Notes: a model not told the origin generated them from the sequence alone. Counted from the stretch's first letter, positions 54,448 to 63,664 are shown. The stretch: DNA of 64,000 nt from Candidatus Goldiibacteriota bacterium HGW-Goldbacteria-1 (GCA_002839855.1 PGYV01000015.1:1-64000), one strand, 5' to 3'. Made by a program: numbers and translations.

Positions 54448-55234
54448 ACTGTCGCAGGAAGACTTTTTCTTTATAGGCGGGCCGTGCGTAATTGAAAATG
54501 AAGACATGGCTTTTAAAACCGCGTCCGCGCTTAAAGAAATCTGTTACAGTTTAAACATCCCTTTTATTTTTAAAGCGTCATATGACAAAGCCAACAGGAC
54601 TTCGGCTTCGGCATTCAGGGGCGTGGGCATGGCAAAAGGGTTAAGGATACTTGGAAACATAAAAAAGAAGCTGTCAATTCCCGTCTTAACAGACGTGCAT
54701 TCCCCGGAAGAAGCAATAGAGGCGGCAAAAGTGGTTGATGTGCTTCAGATACCCGCTTTTCTTTGCAGGCAGACAGACCTTTTAAATGCCGCGGCGGAAA
54801 CGGGCATTCCGGTTAATATAAAGAAAGGGCAGTTTTTATCGCCTTATGAAGCGGAAAATATGGTCAACAAAGTCCTCGCTAAGGGCAATAAGAACATAAT
54901 GCTTACTGAAAGAGGGTTTTCTTTCGGGTACAATAACCTTGTGGTGGATATGAAATCCATTGCCATAATGAAAAAACTTGGGTATCCTGTTATAATTGAT
55001 GCAACGCATTCGGTTCAGCGGCCGGGCGGGGCGGGCACAAGCAGCGGCGGCGACGGCGAGTTTGTGGAAACAATAGCCAGGGCATCTGTGGCGGCGGGGG
55101 CAAACGGGCTTTTTATGGAAGTGCACCCAAGCCCGGAAAAAGCTTTAAGCGACAAAGCCACGCAGTATCCGCTTAAATCTGTTAAAAAGTTTCTTGAGGA
55201 ATTAAAAAATATATTTGAGACGGTGAAAAGATGA
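54392..55234 (+). CDS. kdsA: Kdo-8-phosphate synthase (metal-dependent type)
   Basis: 280 residues. FFIGGPCVIENEDM has a Cys (C32) where the non-metal E. coli enzyme has Asn, which marks the metal-dependent Aquifex-like class. FKASYDKANRTS, QIPAFLCRQTDLL, VNIKKGQFLSPY and DATHSVQRPGG are conserved, as is EVHPSPEKALSDKATQYPL. It makes Kdo-8-P from PEP and arabinose-5-P. The next gene overlaps its stop (ATGA). Confidence 0.94.
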   Translation: MKTKKKSSAKKVSLKKFFELSQEDFFFIGGPCVIENEDMAFKTASALKEICYSLNIPFIFKASYDKANRTSASAFRGVGMAKGLRILGNIKKKLSIPVLTDVHSPEEAIEAAKVVDVLQIPAFLCRQTDLLNAAAETGIPVNIKKGQFLSPYEAENMVNKVLAKGNKNIMLTERGFSFGYNNLVVDMKSIAIMKKLGYPVIIDATHSVQRPGGAGTSSGGDGEFVETIARASVAAGANGLFMEVHPSPEKALSDKATQYPLKSVKKFLEELKNIFETVKR

Positions 55235-55644
55235 GTAAATATGTGGGATTTGCGGATGGCGCCAGCAGCGGCAATCCGGGCGACGCGGGAATAGGCATAG
55301 TTATAAAGGAAGACGGAAAGGAAGTATTAAGGGTCTCAAAATCCATAGGGGTGGCCACCAATAACGTGGCTGAATACATGGCAATAATAAAACTTCTTGA
55401 AATGACGGATGACCTGGAAATTGACGAGATAGAAATATTTTCAGACAGCGAACTTGCGGTAAAACAGATTAACGGTGAGTATAAAATAAATGACGAAAAA
55501 CTGAAAGAACTTAACGCTAAAGTGCAGTCATTCAGGAGCATAACAAAATTTACCGTTACGCATGTAGGCCGTGAAAAGAACAGCGACGCGGATAAACTTG
55601 CCAAAGAGGGAAGTAAAAGAGGGAGCAAGCTGCACAATGTATGA
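55231..55644 (+). CDS. RNase HI-like protein
   Basis: 137 residues. The D-E-D-D active site is visible: FADGASSGNPGDAGIG (D), NVAEYMAIIKLLEM (E), IFSDSELAVKQINGEYKI (D) and REKNSDADKLAKEG (D). It lacks the basic handle of E. coli RnhA, as do many short archaeal-type RNase HI proteins. It removes RNA from RNA-DNA hybrids. It starts inside the kdsA stop and overlaps the small membrane protein gene by 8 bp. Confidence 0.87.
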   Translation: MSKYVGFADGASSGNPGDAGIGIVIKEDGKEVLRVSKSIGVATNNVAEYMAIIKLLEMTDDLEIDEIEIFSDSELAVKQINGEYKINDEKLKELNAKVQSFRSITKFTVTHVGREKNSDADKLAKEGSKRGSKLHNV

Positions 55645-55819
55645 ACTTTTAACCGGCATTTTTTTTACAATATTCGCGCTTGCGGTTTACGGCATGCTTA
55701 AATACGGTTTTAATATTGTATTTGTTTATATAGGGCTGTTTTCACTTCTTATTATCGTATGGGGTATGGCTGCCGTGCTGAAAGAAAGAAAAGGGAATCA
55801 AAAAGATGAGCAGGATTGA
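55637..55819 (+). CDS. Small two-helix membrane protein
   Basis: 60 residues from ATG 55637; an earlier in-frame start lies inside the RNase H gene. Two hydrophobic helices (LLTGIFFTIFALAVYGML and IGLFSLLIIVWGMAAVL), then a charged tail. It overlaps both neighbours (8 bp and 14 bp), so it is part of their operon. No family is known to me. Confidence 0.6.
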   Translation: MYELLTGIFFTIFALAVYGMLKYGFNIVFVYIGLFSLLIIVWGMAAVLKERKGNQKDEQD

Positions 55820-57167
55820 TAATGAAGCCGTCCGCAAAATGGCGGGGGCGGGTTTTGGTATCTGGGATATTTTCTATGAGAAGTCCGCTTCATTAAGCAT
55901 TACCTTTGAAGACAACCGTGTTGATAAAGTACAGTCGGGCCTGGATGAAGGCTTTGGGCTGCGCGGGACAAAAGGCAATAAAACATTCTATGGCTTTACC
56001 AATAATATATCTTCCGTTAAAAATGTCGCTGATACCATTGCCGGTGCGGGAAAAAATTCATGCGCTGATTTTATATTCTCCGAAATGAAACCTTCTGTTT
56101 TTAATCCTGTTAAAATCATGCCGGATACAATTTCCGTGGATGCAAAAACGCTGCTGTTAAAAGAAGTAAATGACATGATAAGGTCGGGATATAAAGGGAT
56201 AAGGCAGGTCAACGCCTCTTATCTGGAAAAGATACAGGATGTTGAAATAATAAATAATAACGGGGTCCTTGTAAAAGACAAACGTGTTTACACGTCTTTT
56301 ATAATCTTTGTTATTGCGGCAGGGGAAAACAGAATAGAGACCGCGCACGCTGTCATATCGGGCCATGCGGGGTTTGAAGTGCTTGATAAAAATACAGTTT
56401 TCAGCAGGGCTAAAGATGCCGCGGGGCTTGCGGTATCCATGCTTGATACTGACAGAAAGATAGCGGGACAGATGCCCGTGATACTGTCTTCAACAGCCGG
56501 CGGCACAATGATACACGAAGCGGTAGGGCATTCGCTGGAAGCCGACCTTGTACAGAAAGATATGTCAGAGTATAAGGGCAGAATGGGACAGAAGGTAAGT
56601 TCGCCCCTTATCACGGTTATTGATGACGCAACCCTTACAAACAAGCGCGGCTCTTTCTCTTTTGATGATGAAGGCACTCCCGCGCAGAAAACAGTCCTTA
56701 TAGAAAACGGAATACTAAAAAATTTCATGTATGACAGGGAAACTGCGGCCAAAGACAATACGCAGTCCACGGGCAACGGGCGCAGGGAATCTTACAGGTT
56801 CCGCCCCATTCCAAGGATGCGAAATACAATGATAGCGCCCGGCACCGGCAGCCCGCAAGATTTGATAAATGATACCAAAGAAGGCATCTTTGTGAAAAGA
56901 ATGGGCGGGGGGCAGGTAAATACTGTCACCGGCGAGTTTATTTTTGAAGTCAAAGAGGGTTATTTAATAGAAAACGGAAAGGTAACAGTGCCTGTCAGAA
57001 ATGCCACGTTAATGGGCAAAGGCGCGGATGTTATAAATTCAATTGATGCTGTCTGTAATGATATAGGGTTTGATGTGGGCACCTGCGGGAAAGACGGGCA
57101 GGGAGTTCCGGTTTCAGACGCCCAGCCAACACTGCGTATTCCACAGCTGCTGGTGGGGAGTAAGTAG
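55806..57167 (+). CDS. tldD: TldD-type zinc metalloprotease
   Basis: 453 residues. The metal motif HEAVGHSLEAD (H237-E238-x3-H242) and a distal Cys in GTCGKDGQGVPVSDAQPTLR are TldD signatures. TldD pairs with TldE/PmbA (which lacks the motif) to degrade unfolded peptides such as microcin precursors; a TldE gene is not in this window. Confidence 0.92.
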   Translation: MSRIDNEAVRKMAGAGFGIWDIFYEKSASLSITFEDNRVDKVQSGLDEGFGLRGTKGNKTFYGFTNNISSVKNVADTIAGAGKNSCADFIFSEMKPSVFNPVKIMPDTISVDAKTLLLKEVNDMIRSGYKGIRQVNASYLEKIQDVEIINNNGVLVKDKRVYTSFIIFVIAAGENRIETAHAVISGHAGFEVLDKNTVFSRAKDAAGLAVSMLDTDRKIAGQMPVILSSTAGGTMIHEAVGHSLEADLVQKDMSEYKGRMGQKVSSPLITVIDDATLTNKRGSFSFDDEGTPAQKTVLIENGILKNFMYDRETAAKDNTQSTGNGRRESYRFRPIPRMRNTMIAPGTGSPQDLINDTKEGIFVKRMGGGQVNTVTGEFIFEVKEGYLIENGKVTVPVRNATLMGKGADVINSIDAVCNDIGFDVGTCGKDGQGVPVSDAQPTLRIPQLLVGSK

Positions 57168-57171
57168 TACT

Positions 57172-57440
57172 GGTAGAGGCTTGGATGCTTGGAAGGTTGG
57201 ATGCTTGGAAGGTCGGTTTGGTAGTGGTAGACGCGGGTCTTTAGCCCGCGGTAGTTGATCAAAATGAAAGCAAGTTAAGCTATAAGCAGTTAAGCAATTA
57301 AGCATAAGCAATTAAGCATAAGCGATGCATAGACATTTCTCCGCTATAGCTTAATTGCTTAATGCGCTTATGCTTAGTGATCTTCTGCTTAGCGGTCTTC
57401 CGCTATAGCTTAATTGCTTAATATGCTTATGCTTAGTTTT
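57172..57440. repeat. Composite intergenic repeat (D-B-C order)
   Basis: Class D 'gaggcttggatgcttggaag' (57175-57213), a class B hairpin (57226-57258, GCGGGTCTTTAGCCCGC), and class C 57268-57440 (AAGCTATAAGCAGTTAAGC facing GCTATAGCTTAATTGCTTAA, twice). The order matches the loci at 6529 and 41401. The remaining 57441-57555 has no gene. Confidence 0.85.
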
Positions 57441-57555
57441 ACTGTAATCATTTCCCCCCTATTTTACGTCAAATAATACAGGCAAAGATTAAAAGTGGAC
57501 ATCATAATTTTGGTATGTTACATTATTAATGCTTTTAAAAACACGGAGGAAACTG

Positions 57556-58284
57556 ATGAAAAAGTTTGTGATAATGGCTGTGGCAGTTGTATTTTTAACT
57601 GTTTCCGCGGCATATTCAGCTGATTCAGCCGGCAATACCTGTAACGCGGTGCCGGAATTATCATCAAGTTTCTATCCGATAGGCCTTCATAATATCCTTT
57701 ATCTTAAAGGGTATAAAAAAGACAATCCTTCAAAAGAAATGTTTATTAAGGCAGAGGTCATAAAAATAGAAAAAAAAGACGGTAATGATTATTACTATTT
57801 TTTCGCGCCGCAGGTAGGGGTAAGGTATCTTGTAAGGGAAACAAAAGAAGGCATTGAAATGAGAGTGATAAAGTATCCATTTCCCTTTTTTGGATTTTCA
57901 ATAGAGGTGGATCTAAAACCTGCGATGACCTTTCTTAAGTATCCGCTTAAGGTGGGTGAAAAGTGGAATTATAAGGGAAAAGCGGAAGCTACGGTACTTT
58001 TTATAAAATTGGGAAGGGAAATAAGTACGGATTTTGAAATTGTTTCAAAAGAAACCGTAAAGCTTCCTGCCGGAGAATTTGAAGCATATCATATTACGGC
58101 AAAAGTTGACGAAGGCGACGGAAAAGGTATTCATACAGAAAAATACTGGTATTCTAAAGGTTTGGGTTATTCCAGGGCGGATACAAGCGGTCACTTTGCG
58201 GAGCTTGTGGGTTATAAGATTTTTGATGAAAAAACAGGCAAATTTGCCGAAAAGATACCTGACGGGGTGGAAAAATATGAATAA
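57556..58284 (+). CDS. Secreted TapB/DUF3108-like protein
   Basis: The start is chosen at ATG 57556, with GGAGG 6 nt upstream. 242 residues with a signal peptide ending YSA. A beta-rich mature part has KLPAGEFEAYHITAKVDEGD and YWYSKGLGYSRADTS, resembling TapB-like/DUF3108 domains. It overlaps the TatT gene by 8 bp, so it belongs to the TRAP operon; a ligand-handling role in the periplasm is a guess. Confidence 0.65.
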   Translation: MKKFVIMAVAVVFLTVSAAYSADSAGNTCNAVPELSSSFYPIGLHNILYLKGYKKDNPSKEMFIKAEVIKIEKKDGNDYYYFFAPQVGVRYLVRETKEGIEMRVIKYPFPFFGFSIEVDLKPAMTFLKYPLKVGEKWNYKGKAEATVLFIKLGREISTDFEIVSKETVKLPAGEFEAYHITAKVDEGDGKGIHTEKYWYSKGLGYSRADTSGHFAELVGYKIFDEKTGKFAEKIPDGVEKYE

Positions 58285-59173
58285 GTTTAAAGCGGCTGTT
58301 ATAACCGCATCATTATTTCTTTTTCTTTTATCCGGCTGTTCATTAAAGCGGACAATTGTTAATTCCACGGGCCTTATAATGGATGATGTAGAGGGCGCTT
58401 TTTATGAAGAAAACGATATTTTATTCGCCCAAGCCGCCATTCCCGGAAATTTAAAACTGTTGGACGGCCTTATAAGGGGTTCTAACCGTGAAAATGAAAG
58501 TTTATTAATCAAAGGAAGCAAACTTTACGGCATGTATGCCATGGCTTTTCTTGAAGATGCCACGGCAGATAAAAAAGATGACAGAGAAAATATGGCAAGG
58601 GCAAAAAACTTTTATAAACGCGCCAGGGATTACGGTATGGCGGCGCTGATGAAGAATAACGATTTTAAAAAGGCGCAGGAAGGCAGTTATGACGAATTTA
58701 AAAGTTCGCTTCAGGCGTTCGGAAAAAATGACGTAGAGCCGTTATTTTGGACGGCTTTTTCCTGGGGCAGTTTTGTTAATTTAAGCAAAAATTCACCCAT
58801 GGATATTGCGGACCTGCCCAAAGTAAAAGCAATGATAGAAAGGGTAATAGAAATAGACGACACTTATTTTTACGGACTGCCGCACCTTTTTATGATAGTT
58901 TATTACAGCATGCCAAAAATGTTCGGCGGCGATACGGACCTTGCAAAGAAAGAATATGACAGGGTAAAAGAGATATCCGGTGCAAAGCTTGCGCTGGTGG
59001 AAGTTTATATGGCAAAACATTACGCGGTGCAGTTACAAGACAGGGCGCTTTTTGACACCTTTATTGAAGCTGTAAATAATACCGATGACGATGTAATACC
59101 CGAGATAATGTTCACAAAAGTGGCAAAGAAAAAAGCGGCGGTTATGGCTGAAAAAGCGGACCAGCTGTTTTAA
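58277..59173 (+). CDS. TRAP transporter T-component lipoprotein (TatT)
   Basis: The start at 58277 overlaps the preceding stop; the longer frame begins inside that gene. 298 residues, lipobox LLSGCSLKR. KLLDGLIRGSNRENESLLIK, then MYAMAFLEDATA and a run of TPR-like helices match the TatT family described in Treponema. TatT trimers cap the DctP-type binding protein encoded next. It suggests a hydrophobic ligand, by analogy only. Confidence 0.85.
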   Translation: MNKFKAAVITASLFLFLLSGCSLKRTIVNSTGLIMDDVEGAFYEENDILFAQAAIPGNLKLLDGLIRGSNRENESLLIKGSKLYGMYAMAFLEDATADKKDDRENMARAKNFYKRARDYGMAALMKNNDFKKAQEGSYDEFKSSLQAFGKNDVEPLFWTAFSWGSFVNLSKNSPMDIADLPKVKAMIERVIEIDDTYFYGLPHLFMIVYYSMPKMFGGDTDLAKKEYDRVKEISGAKLALVEVYMAKHYAVQLQDRALFDTFIEAVNNTDDDVIPEIMFTKVAKKKAAVMAEKADQLF

Positions 59174-59187
59174 AAGGAGGAAATAAT

Positions 59188-60198
59188 ATGAAAAAGTTAA
59201 CTGTAATTCTTCTGGCAATGCTTTTAGCCGCGGGGGTTTTCGCGGCGGAAAAGAAAACTGTAATTAAGTTTGCGTCAGTTGCGCCGGATGGTTCAACGTG
59301 GATGAATATAATGGAAGAATTTGCCGAAGAAGTGACCGAAAAGACCGGCGGGGCAGTAGAGTTTAAATTCTATCCCGGCGGCGTAAGCGGCGATGAAAAA
59401 GACGTTCTGCGTAAAATGAAGATAAACCAGATAAACGCGGCCGGCTTTACTTCACAGGGGCTTGGCGAAGTGGTAAAGGAAGTAAGGCTTTTAAACCTGC
59501 CTTTCATGTTTAATTCATATAAGCAGATAGACTATGTAATGGAAAAAATGTCGCCATTCTTTGAAGCGCAGTATCAGAAAAAAGGGTACACAGTACTTGG
59601 CTGGCCGGAAGTGGGTTTTGCGTATGTGTTCAGCAAAGATAAAGTGGAATCGCTTGAAGATTTCAGGAAAGTTAAGATGTGGATATGGGGCGATGACCAG
59701 CTTGTAAATTCACTGTTTAAAAATATCGGGATTGTTCCCATACCGCTGGCGCTGTCAGACGTAAACCAGTCTTTGCAGACAGGGCTTATTGAAGGGGTTT
59801 ACGGTTCGCCGCTTTCAGCAATTGCCATGCAGTGGAATACCAGCGTTAAGAATATGCTTAACATAAAGGTGGCAAACGTACCGGGAGGGATCCTTATCAA
59901 TAATAAGACCTGGGCGTCTTTAACCGACGAACAGAAGAAGATAATAAAAGAAGCGGGAAAAAAACATTTTTCAAAACTGACGCAGGCAAGCCGCAAAGAG
60001 AACGAAGAAGCGATTGCGGCTCTTAAAAAAACAGGGACAAAAATATCTGATATCAAAGGGCAGGAAGATATAAAAGTGCTTGATGAAGTGGCAATAAAGA
60101 CTGCCAATGACCTTGTGGGAAAATTCTACACAAAGGCGCAGCTTGATGAAATGCTTGGCTATATAGCACAAGCAAAAAAAGAAGAAAAGGTAAAATAA
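59188..60198 (+). CDS. TRAP transporter substrate-binding protein (DctP-type)
   Basis: 336 residues with a signal peptide ending VFA. VIKFASVAPDGSTWMNIMEE, GGAVEFKFYPGGVSGDEKD and VKMWIWGDDQLVNSL are DctP landmarks, though the canonical Arg anchor reads 'KVKMWIWGD' instead of 'RxP'. This hints that the ligand is not a simple carboxylate, in line with TatT-associated binding proteins. The small and large membrane subunits follow. Confidence 0.92.
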   Translation: MKKLTVILLAMLLAAGVFAAEKKTVIKFASVAPDGSTWMNIMEEFAEEVTEKTGGAVEFKFYPGGVSGDEKDVLRKMKINQINAAGFTSQGLGEVVKEVRLLNLPFMFNSYKQIDYVMEKMSPFFEAQYQKKGYTVLGWPEVGFAYVFSKDKVESLEDFRKVKMWIWGDDQLVNSLFKNIGIVPIPLALSDVNQSLQTGLIEGVYGSPLSAIAMQWNTSVKNMLNIKVANVPGGILINNKTWASLTDEQKKIIKEAGKKHFSKLTQASRKENEEAIAALKKTGTKISDIKGQEDIKVLDEVAIKTANDLVGKFYTKAQLDEMLGYIAQAKKEEKVK

Positions 60199-60201
60199 TA
60201 A

Positions 60202-60693
60202 TTGAAATTTTTAAGAAGTTTAAATTATAACGTTTACAGGACGCTTAAAGTAGTGGTGGTAACCCTTTTTATACTGCTGCTTGCTTTTTCAGCGCTGCAG
60301 GTGATTTTACGCCTTCTCTTTAAGACAGGTATACCCAATGCGGAATCGCTTTCAAGGTATCTTGTCCTTTGGGTAAGCTTTCTGGGCGCTTCGCTTGCCG
60401 CGTTCAAACACCGCCACATTAATCTGGATATCATCAGTAAATATCTGAAGAAAATAAACCCCGGCCTTGTGGGTGTTATTATCAGCACGGCAGCCACGGT
60501 AATACTTGGTTTTCTTTCGTGGGCGGGAGTGGTTTTTATCTTTAACGAAATGCCGGATTCACATAAAGTTTTCTTTATCCCTGTATGGGTTATGGAATCC
60601 GTAATACCGTTAACGTTTATTACAATGATGTTTATATATTTTCAGGGTATCTTTGACAGTTTGAAAATTATGCGTAAGGCGATTAAGAAATGA
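60202..60693 (+). CDS. TRAP transporter small membrane subunit (DctQ-type)
   Basis: TTG start, 163 residues, four predicted helices. ESLSRYLVLWVSFLGASLAA followed by FKHRHINLDII is the family motif. It starts 4 bp after the binding protein and overlaps the large subunit by 4 bp. Confidence 0.92.
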   Translation: MKFLRSLNYNVYRTLKVVVVTLFILLLAFSALQVILRLLFKTGIPNAESLSRYLVLWVSFLGASLAAFKHRHINLDIISKYLKKINPGLVGVIISTAATVILGFLSWAGVVFIFNEMPDSHKVFFIPVWVMESVIPLTFITMMFIYFQGIFDSLKIMRKAIKK

Positions 60694-61967
60694 CCGCGGC
60701 GATAATAGGGATAACAGCGGTACTGCTTGCCATAGTGGGAATGCCTTTGTTTCTTGTTTTTGCGGGGCTGGCTGTGGCGCTTTTTATAATGGCGGGCATA
60801 GACACATCAGCCGTTATTATAGAAATAAGCAGAATGGCCGCTTCTCCCGTGCTTATTGCAATTCCGCTTTTCACTTTTGCGGGCTATCTGCTGGCTGAAA
60901 GCGGCACCCCCAAAAGGCTTATTAAATTAACCCGCGCGCTTGTGGGTTCCATAAAAGGCGGCACCGCTATTGTGGCGCTTTTTGTCTGCGCTTTTTTTAC
61001 GTCTTTTTCAGGCGCGTCAGGCGTAACTATTATCGCGCTGGGCGGCATTTTGTACCCTATGCTTATAAAGGATAAATATCCGCAGAACTTCTCGCTGGGG
61101 CTTTTAACCACGTCGGGCAGCCTGGGGCTTTTATTCCCGCCAAGCCTGCTGCTTATACTTTACGGCGTAATTGCAAACGTAAGTATTTCAAAACTTTTCA
61201 TAGCCGGAATAATTCCGGGAATCATATTAATACTTCTTATGACGTTATGGTCTTTAAAACAGGGCGCTGTGCTTGATAATACAGAGCCGTTTGAATGGGG
61301 AAAACTTGCAAGCGCCTTAAAAGAGACTGCGTGGGAAATACCTCTTCCGTTTGTGGTTATTGGCGGTATTTACAGCGGAACATTTACGGCGTCGGAAGCC
61401 GCCATCTTAACCGCCGCGTATGCATTCATTATAGAGGTTTTTATATATAAGGATTTATCTTTAACGCGTGATATTCCAAGGATAATACGGTCAAGCATGA
61501 TAGTGGTGGGCGGCATATTTGTAATACTTGGCGCGGCTATGGGCTTTACCAATTACCTGGTGGATGAACAGGTGCCCATGCAGATTCTTGACTGGTTAAG
61601 GACATATGTTCACGAAAAATGGCTGTTCCTTCTTCTGCTGAATATATTTCTTATACTTGTGGGCGCTGTGCTGGATGTTTTTTCGGCATTAATAGTGGTA
61701 TTGCCTTTAATGCTGCCTATCGCAAAGGAATTCGGCATTGATCCCGTGCATATGGCAATTATATTCCTGGCTAACCTTGAAATAGGGTATAACGCGCCGC
61801 CGGCGGGCTTAAACCTGTTTATAGCGTCATACAGGTTTAGAAAACCCGTTCTTACGCTTGCAAAGGCAGCGTTACCTTTTCTAGCCATGCTTATTATAGG
61901 GCTTATGCTTATTACCTATATTCCGGATTTAAGCCTTATCCTTATAAAGATTTTTAATGTACAGTAA
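60690..61967 (+). CDS. TRAP transporter large membrane subunit (DctM-type)
   Basis: 425 residues with about twelve helices. IPLFTFAGYLLAESGTPKRL, FSGASGVTIIALGGILYPML, SLGLLFPPSLLLILYG and GYNAPPAGLNLFIASYRF are DctM signatures. It drives sodium- or proton-coupled uptake with the preceding subunits. Cold-shock gene next, on its own promoter. Confidence 0.94.
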   Translation: MTAAIIGITAVLLAIVGMPLFLVFAGLAVALFIMAGIDTSAVIIEISRMAASPVLIAIPLFTFAGYLLAESGTPKRLIKLTRALVGSIKGGTAIVALFVCAFFTSFSGASGVTIIALGGILYPMLIKDKYPQNFSLGLLTTSGSLGLLFPPSLLLILYGVIANVSISKLFIAGIIPGIILILLMTLWSLKQGAVLDNTEPFEWGKLASALKETAWEIPLPFVVIGGIYSGTFTASEAAILTAAYAFIIEVFIYKDLSLTRDIPRIIRSSMIVVGGIFVILGAAMGFTNYLVDEQVPMQILDWLRTYVHEKWLFLLLLNIFLILVGAVLDVFSALIVVLPLMLPIAKEFGIDPVHMAIIFLANLEIGYNAPPAGLNLFIASYRFRKPVLTLAKAALPFLAMLIIGLMLITYIPDLSLILIKIFNVQ

Positions 61968-61976
61968 AAAAGGGTA

Positions 61977-62004
61977 TTGACATAAAAGTAAAAAAATGTA
62001 TAAT
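61977..62004 (+). promoter_or_regulatory. Consensus promoter of the cold-shock gene
   Basis: TTGACA (61977-61982) and TATAAT (61999-62004), both perfect consensus, 16 nt apart, 62 nt before the start codon, leaving a leader of about 55 nt. Confidence 0.9.
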
Positions 62005-62066
62005 TTTCCCATAAGTGTAGAAGAAGTGCTGCACGGATTTAAAAATTTTTTGGAGGTAGTAGAAGT

Positions 62067-62267
62067 ATGGCAAACGGAAAGGTGAAATGGTTTAATGAAA
62101 AGAAAGGTTACGGTTTCATTGAACAGGCAGGCGGAAAAGATGTATTTGTTCATTTTGACGCAATCAAGATGGACGGCTTCAAGACTCTTAGAGAAGGCGA
62201 AGAAGTGACGTTTGACATCGTAGAAGGCGCAAAAGGACCCCAGGCATCGAACGTACAGAGAGGCTAA
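62067..62267 (+). CDS. Cold-shock-domain protein
   Basis: 66 residues, the family's usual length. [15 protein letters not shown] (RNP1) and [10 protein letters not shown] (RNP2) are intact. It binds single-stranded RNA and melts structures. It has a strong promoter and terminator of its own; TTGGAGG precedes the ATG. Confidence 0.97.
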   Translation: MANGKVKWFNEKKGYGFIEQAGGKDVFVHFDAIKMDGFKTLREGEEVTFDIVEGAKGPQASNVQRG

Positions 62268-62283
62268 TTAGCTCTCTCCCAAT

Positions 62284-62315
62284 AAAAGCCCGGCGGATAT
62301 CCGCCGGGCTTTTTC
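62284..62315 (+). terminator. Rho-independent terminator of the cold-shock gene
   Basis: AAAAGCCCGGCGGATATCCGCCGGGCTTTTT, a perfect palindromic stem with T tract. Confidence 0.95.
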
Positions 62316-62320
62316 TTTTT

Positions 62321-62467
62321 CCCGAAGGGAAAAAATAAAGGCCCAAGAAGTTAATGGGGCCTTTTTCCCTATGGGAAAAAATAAAGGCCCAAGAAGTTGA
62401 TGAGGGCTTTTTCTTTTTCCTATGGGAAAAAATAAAGGCCCAAGAAGTTGATGGGGCCTTTTTCCCT
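62321..62467 (+). repeat. Three tandem terminator-like hairpin units
   Basis: GGGAAAAAATAAAGGCCCAAGAAG starts at 62328, 62374 and 62424; each unit can fold as AAAGGCCC...GGGCCTTT plus a TCCCTATGGGA stem. The spacings of the core are 46 and 51 bp. They may act as extra terminators or be a small repeat. The rest of the 422-bp gap up to 62689 has no gene apart from a promoter candidate. Confidence 0.7.
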
Positions 62468-62567
62468 AAAGACCCCGAAATGCCGGTGGTTTTTCTGCTA
62501 AAGCATCAAATTTATTCCGTTTAACCTTTAAAATAAAGCGAAATATTGAAAATCAACCAAAATAACC

Positions 62568-62595
62568 TTGACTTTTTTATCATTCGGTATAAAAT
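62568..62595 (+). promoter_or_regulatory. Candidate promoter for the polyprenyl synthase gene
   Basis: TTGACT (62568-62573) and TAAAAT (62590-62595), 16 nt apart, about 95 nt before the start codon. Confidence 0.5.
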
Positions 62596-62689
62596 ATAAA
62601 AATATTTTTAATTCTGCAGTTCATAAAACGGTAAAAACACGCAATAAACTGTGTTGGTTTTCAAAAAAAATGTCATTCAAAGGCGATTA

Positions 62690-63664
62690 ATGTTCAAAAA
62701 TAAGGATATAAAACATAAGCTTGACCTTATTAATAAAAAGCTTGAAGCGGCGGCCAACAGCGACAGTAAGGGCGTAAAGTACCTTATGGAAAATATAGAT
62801 TTATCCAAAGGTAAAAGGATAAGAGGCCTTCTGGTTCTTCTTACAGCGCAATTAAACGGTGAAAAAGAGAGTGATACAGCGGCGGATACGGCTGCGGCGA
62901 TGGAACTGTTACACCATGCAACGCTTATTCATGACGATATTCTGGATAATTCGGAAAAAAGAAGGGGAGAAAAATCCCTTTTTAAGATGGCCGGATATCA
63001 GATGTCAGTGCTTGGCGGGGATTACCTTTTTGCCAACGCGGCAAGCCTGCTTATAAAGCAGCAGAATCTGAAGCTTTATTCCGTTATGTTTGACGGTGTA
63101 AAACAGATATGCGAAGGGGAAATTGATGAAGTATATAATAAGAATAACCCTTTAATAACGCCAAAGCAGTATTTTGATATTATAAAAAGCAAGACAGCTT
63201 CACTTATAATGGTAAGCGTGCAGGCGGGCGCGGTTTTAGCCGGAATAAGCGGCAAAAATTTCACGCTGCTTTCGGATTTTGGCACAGAAGCCGGAATGGC
63301 TTTTCAGATAAAAGACGACATACTGGATATCACTTCTGATGAAACAAAACTTGGCAAACCGGCAGGAAGCGATATCAGGGAAGGCAAGGCGACGCTTCCT
63401 TTAATAATGGCAATGCAGAACGCGGGTAAGGGAATAGAGACTGCGGCAATATGCAGGGTTTTTGAAAACGGCAAAGCGGCAGAAAATACAAATAATATAA
63501 TTGAATTTATTCAGAAATATAAAGGCATTGAAGCCGCGGAAGAAGCGGCGGCAATTCACGTAAAAGCGGCAAAGAAAAACTTAAGGGCGGTCAGCGTGAA
63601 AAATGCCGATGCCTTAAAACGGCTTGAAGAAATGGCAGTCTATATGTTTGACAGGAAAAATTAA
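62690..63664 (+). CDS. Polyprenyl diphosphate synthase
   Basis: The start at ATG 62690, with AAAGG 6 nt upstream, is preferred over GTG 62651 (324 residues). LIHDDILDNSEKRRGEKS (first Asp-rich motif) and FQIKDDILDITSDET (second) are clear, with GKRIRGLLVLL near the start. It makes long isoprenoid chains, probably for a respiratory quinone given nuoA just 11 bp downstream. The chain length is not readable with certainty. Confidence 0.9.
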   Translation: MFKNKDIKHKLDLINKKLEAAANSDSKGVKYLMENIDLSKGKRIRGLLVLLTAQLNGEKESDTAADTAAAMELLHHATLIHDDILDNSEKRRGEKSLFKMAGYQMSVLGGDYLFANAASLLIKQQNLKLYSVMFDGVKQICEGEIDEVYNKNNPLITPKQYFDIIKSKTASLIMVSVQAGAVLAGISGKNFTLLSDFGTEAGMAFQIKDDILDITSDETKLGKPAGSDIREGKATLPLIMAMQNAGKGIETAAICRVFENGKAAENTNNIIEFIQKYKGIEAAEEAAAIHVKAAKKNLRAVSVKNADALKRLEEMAVYMFDRKN

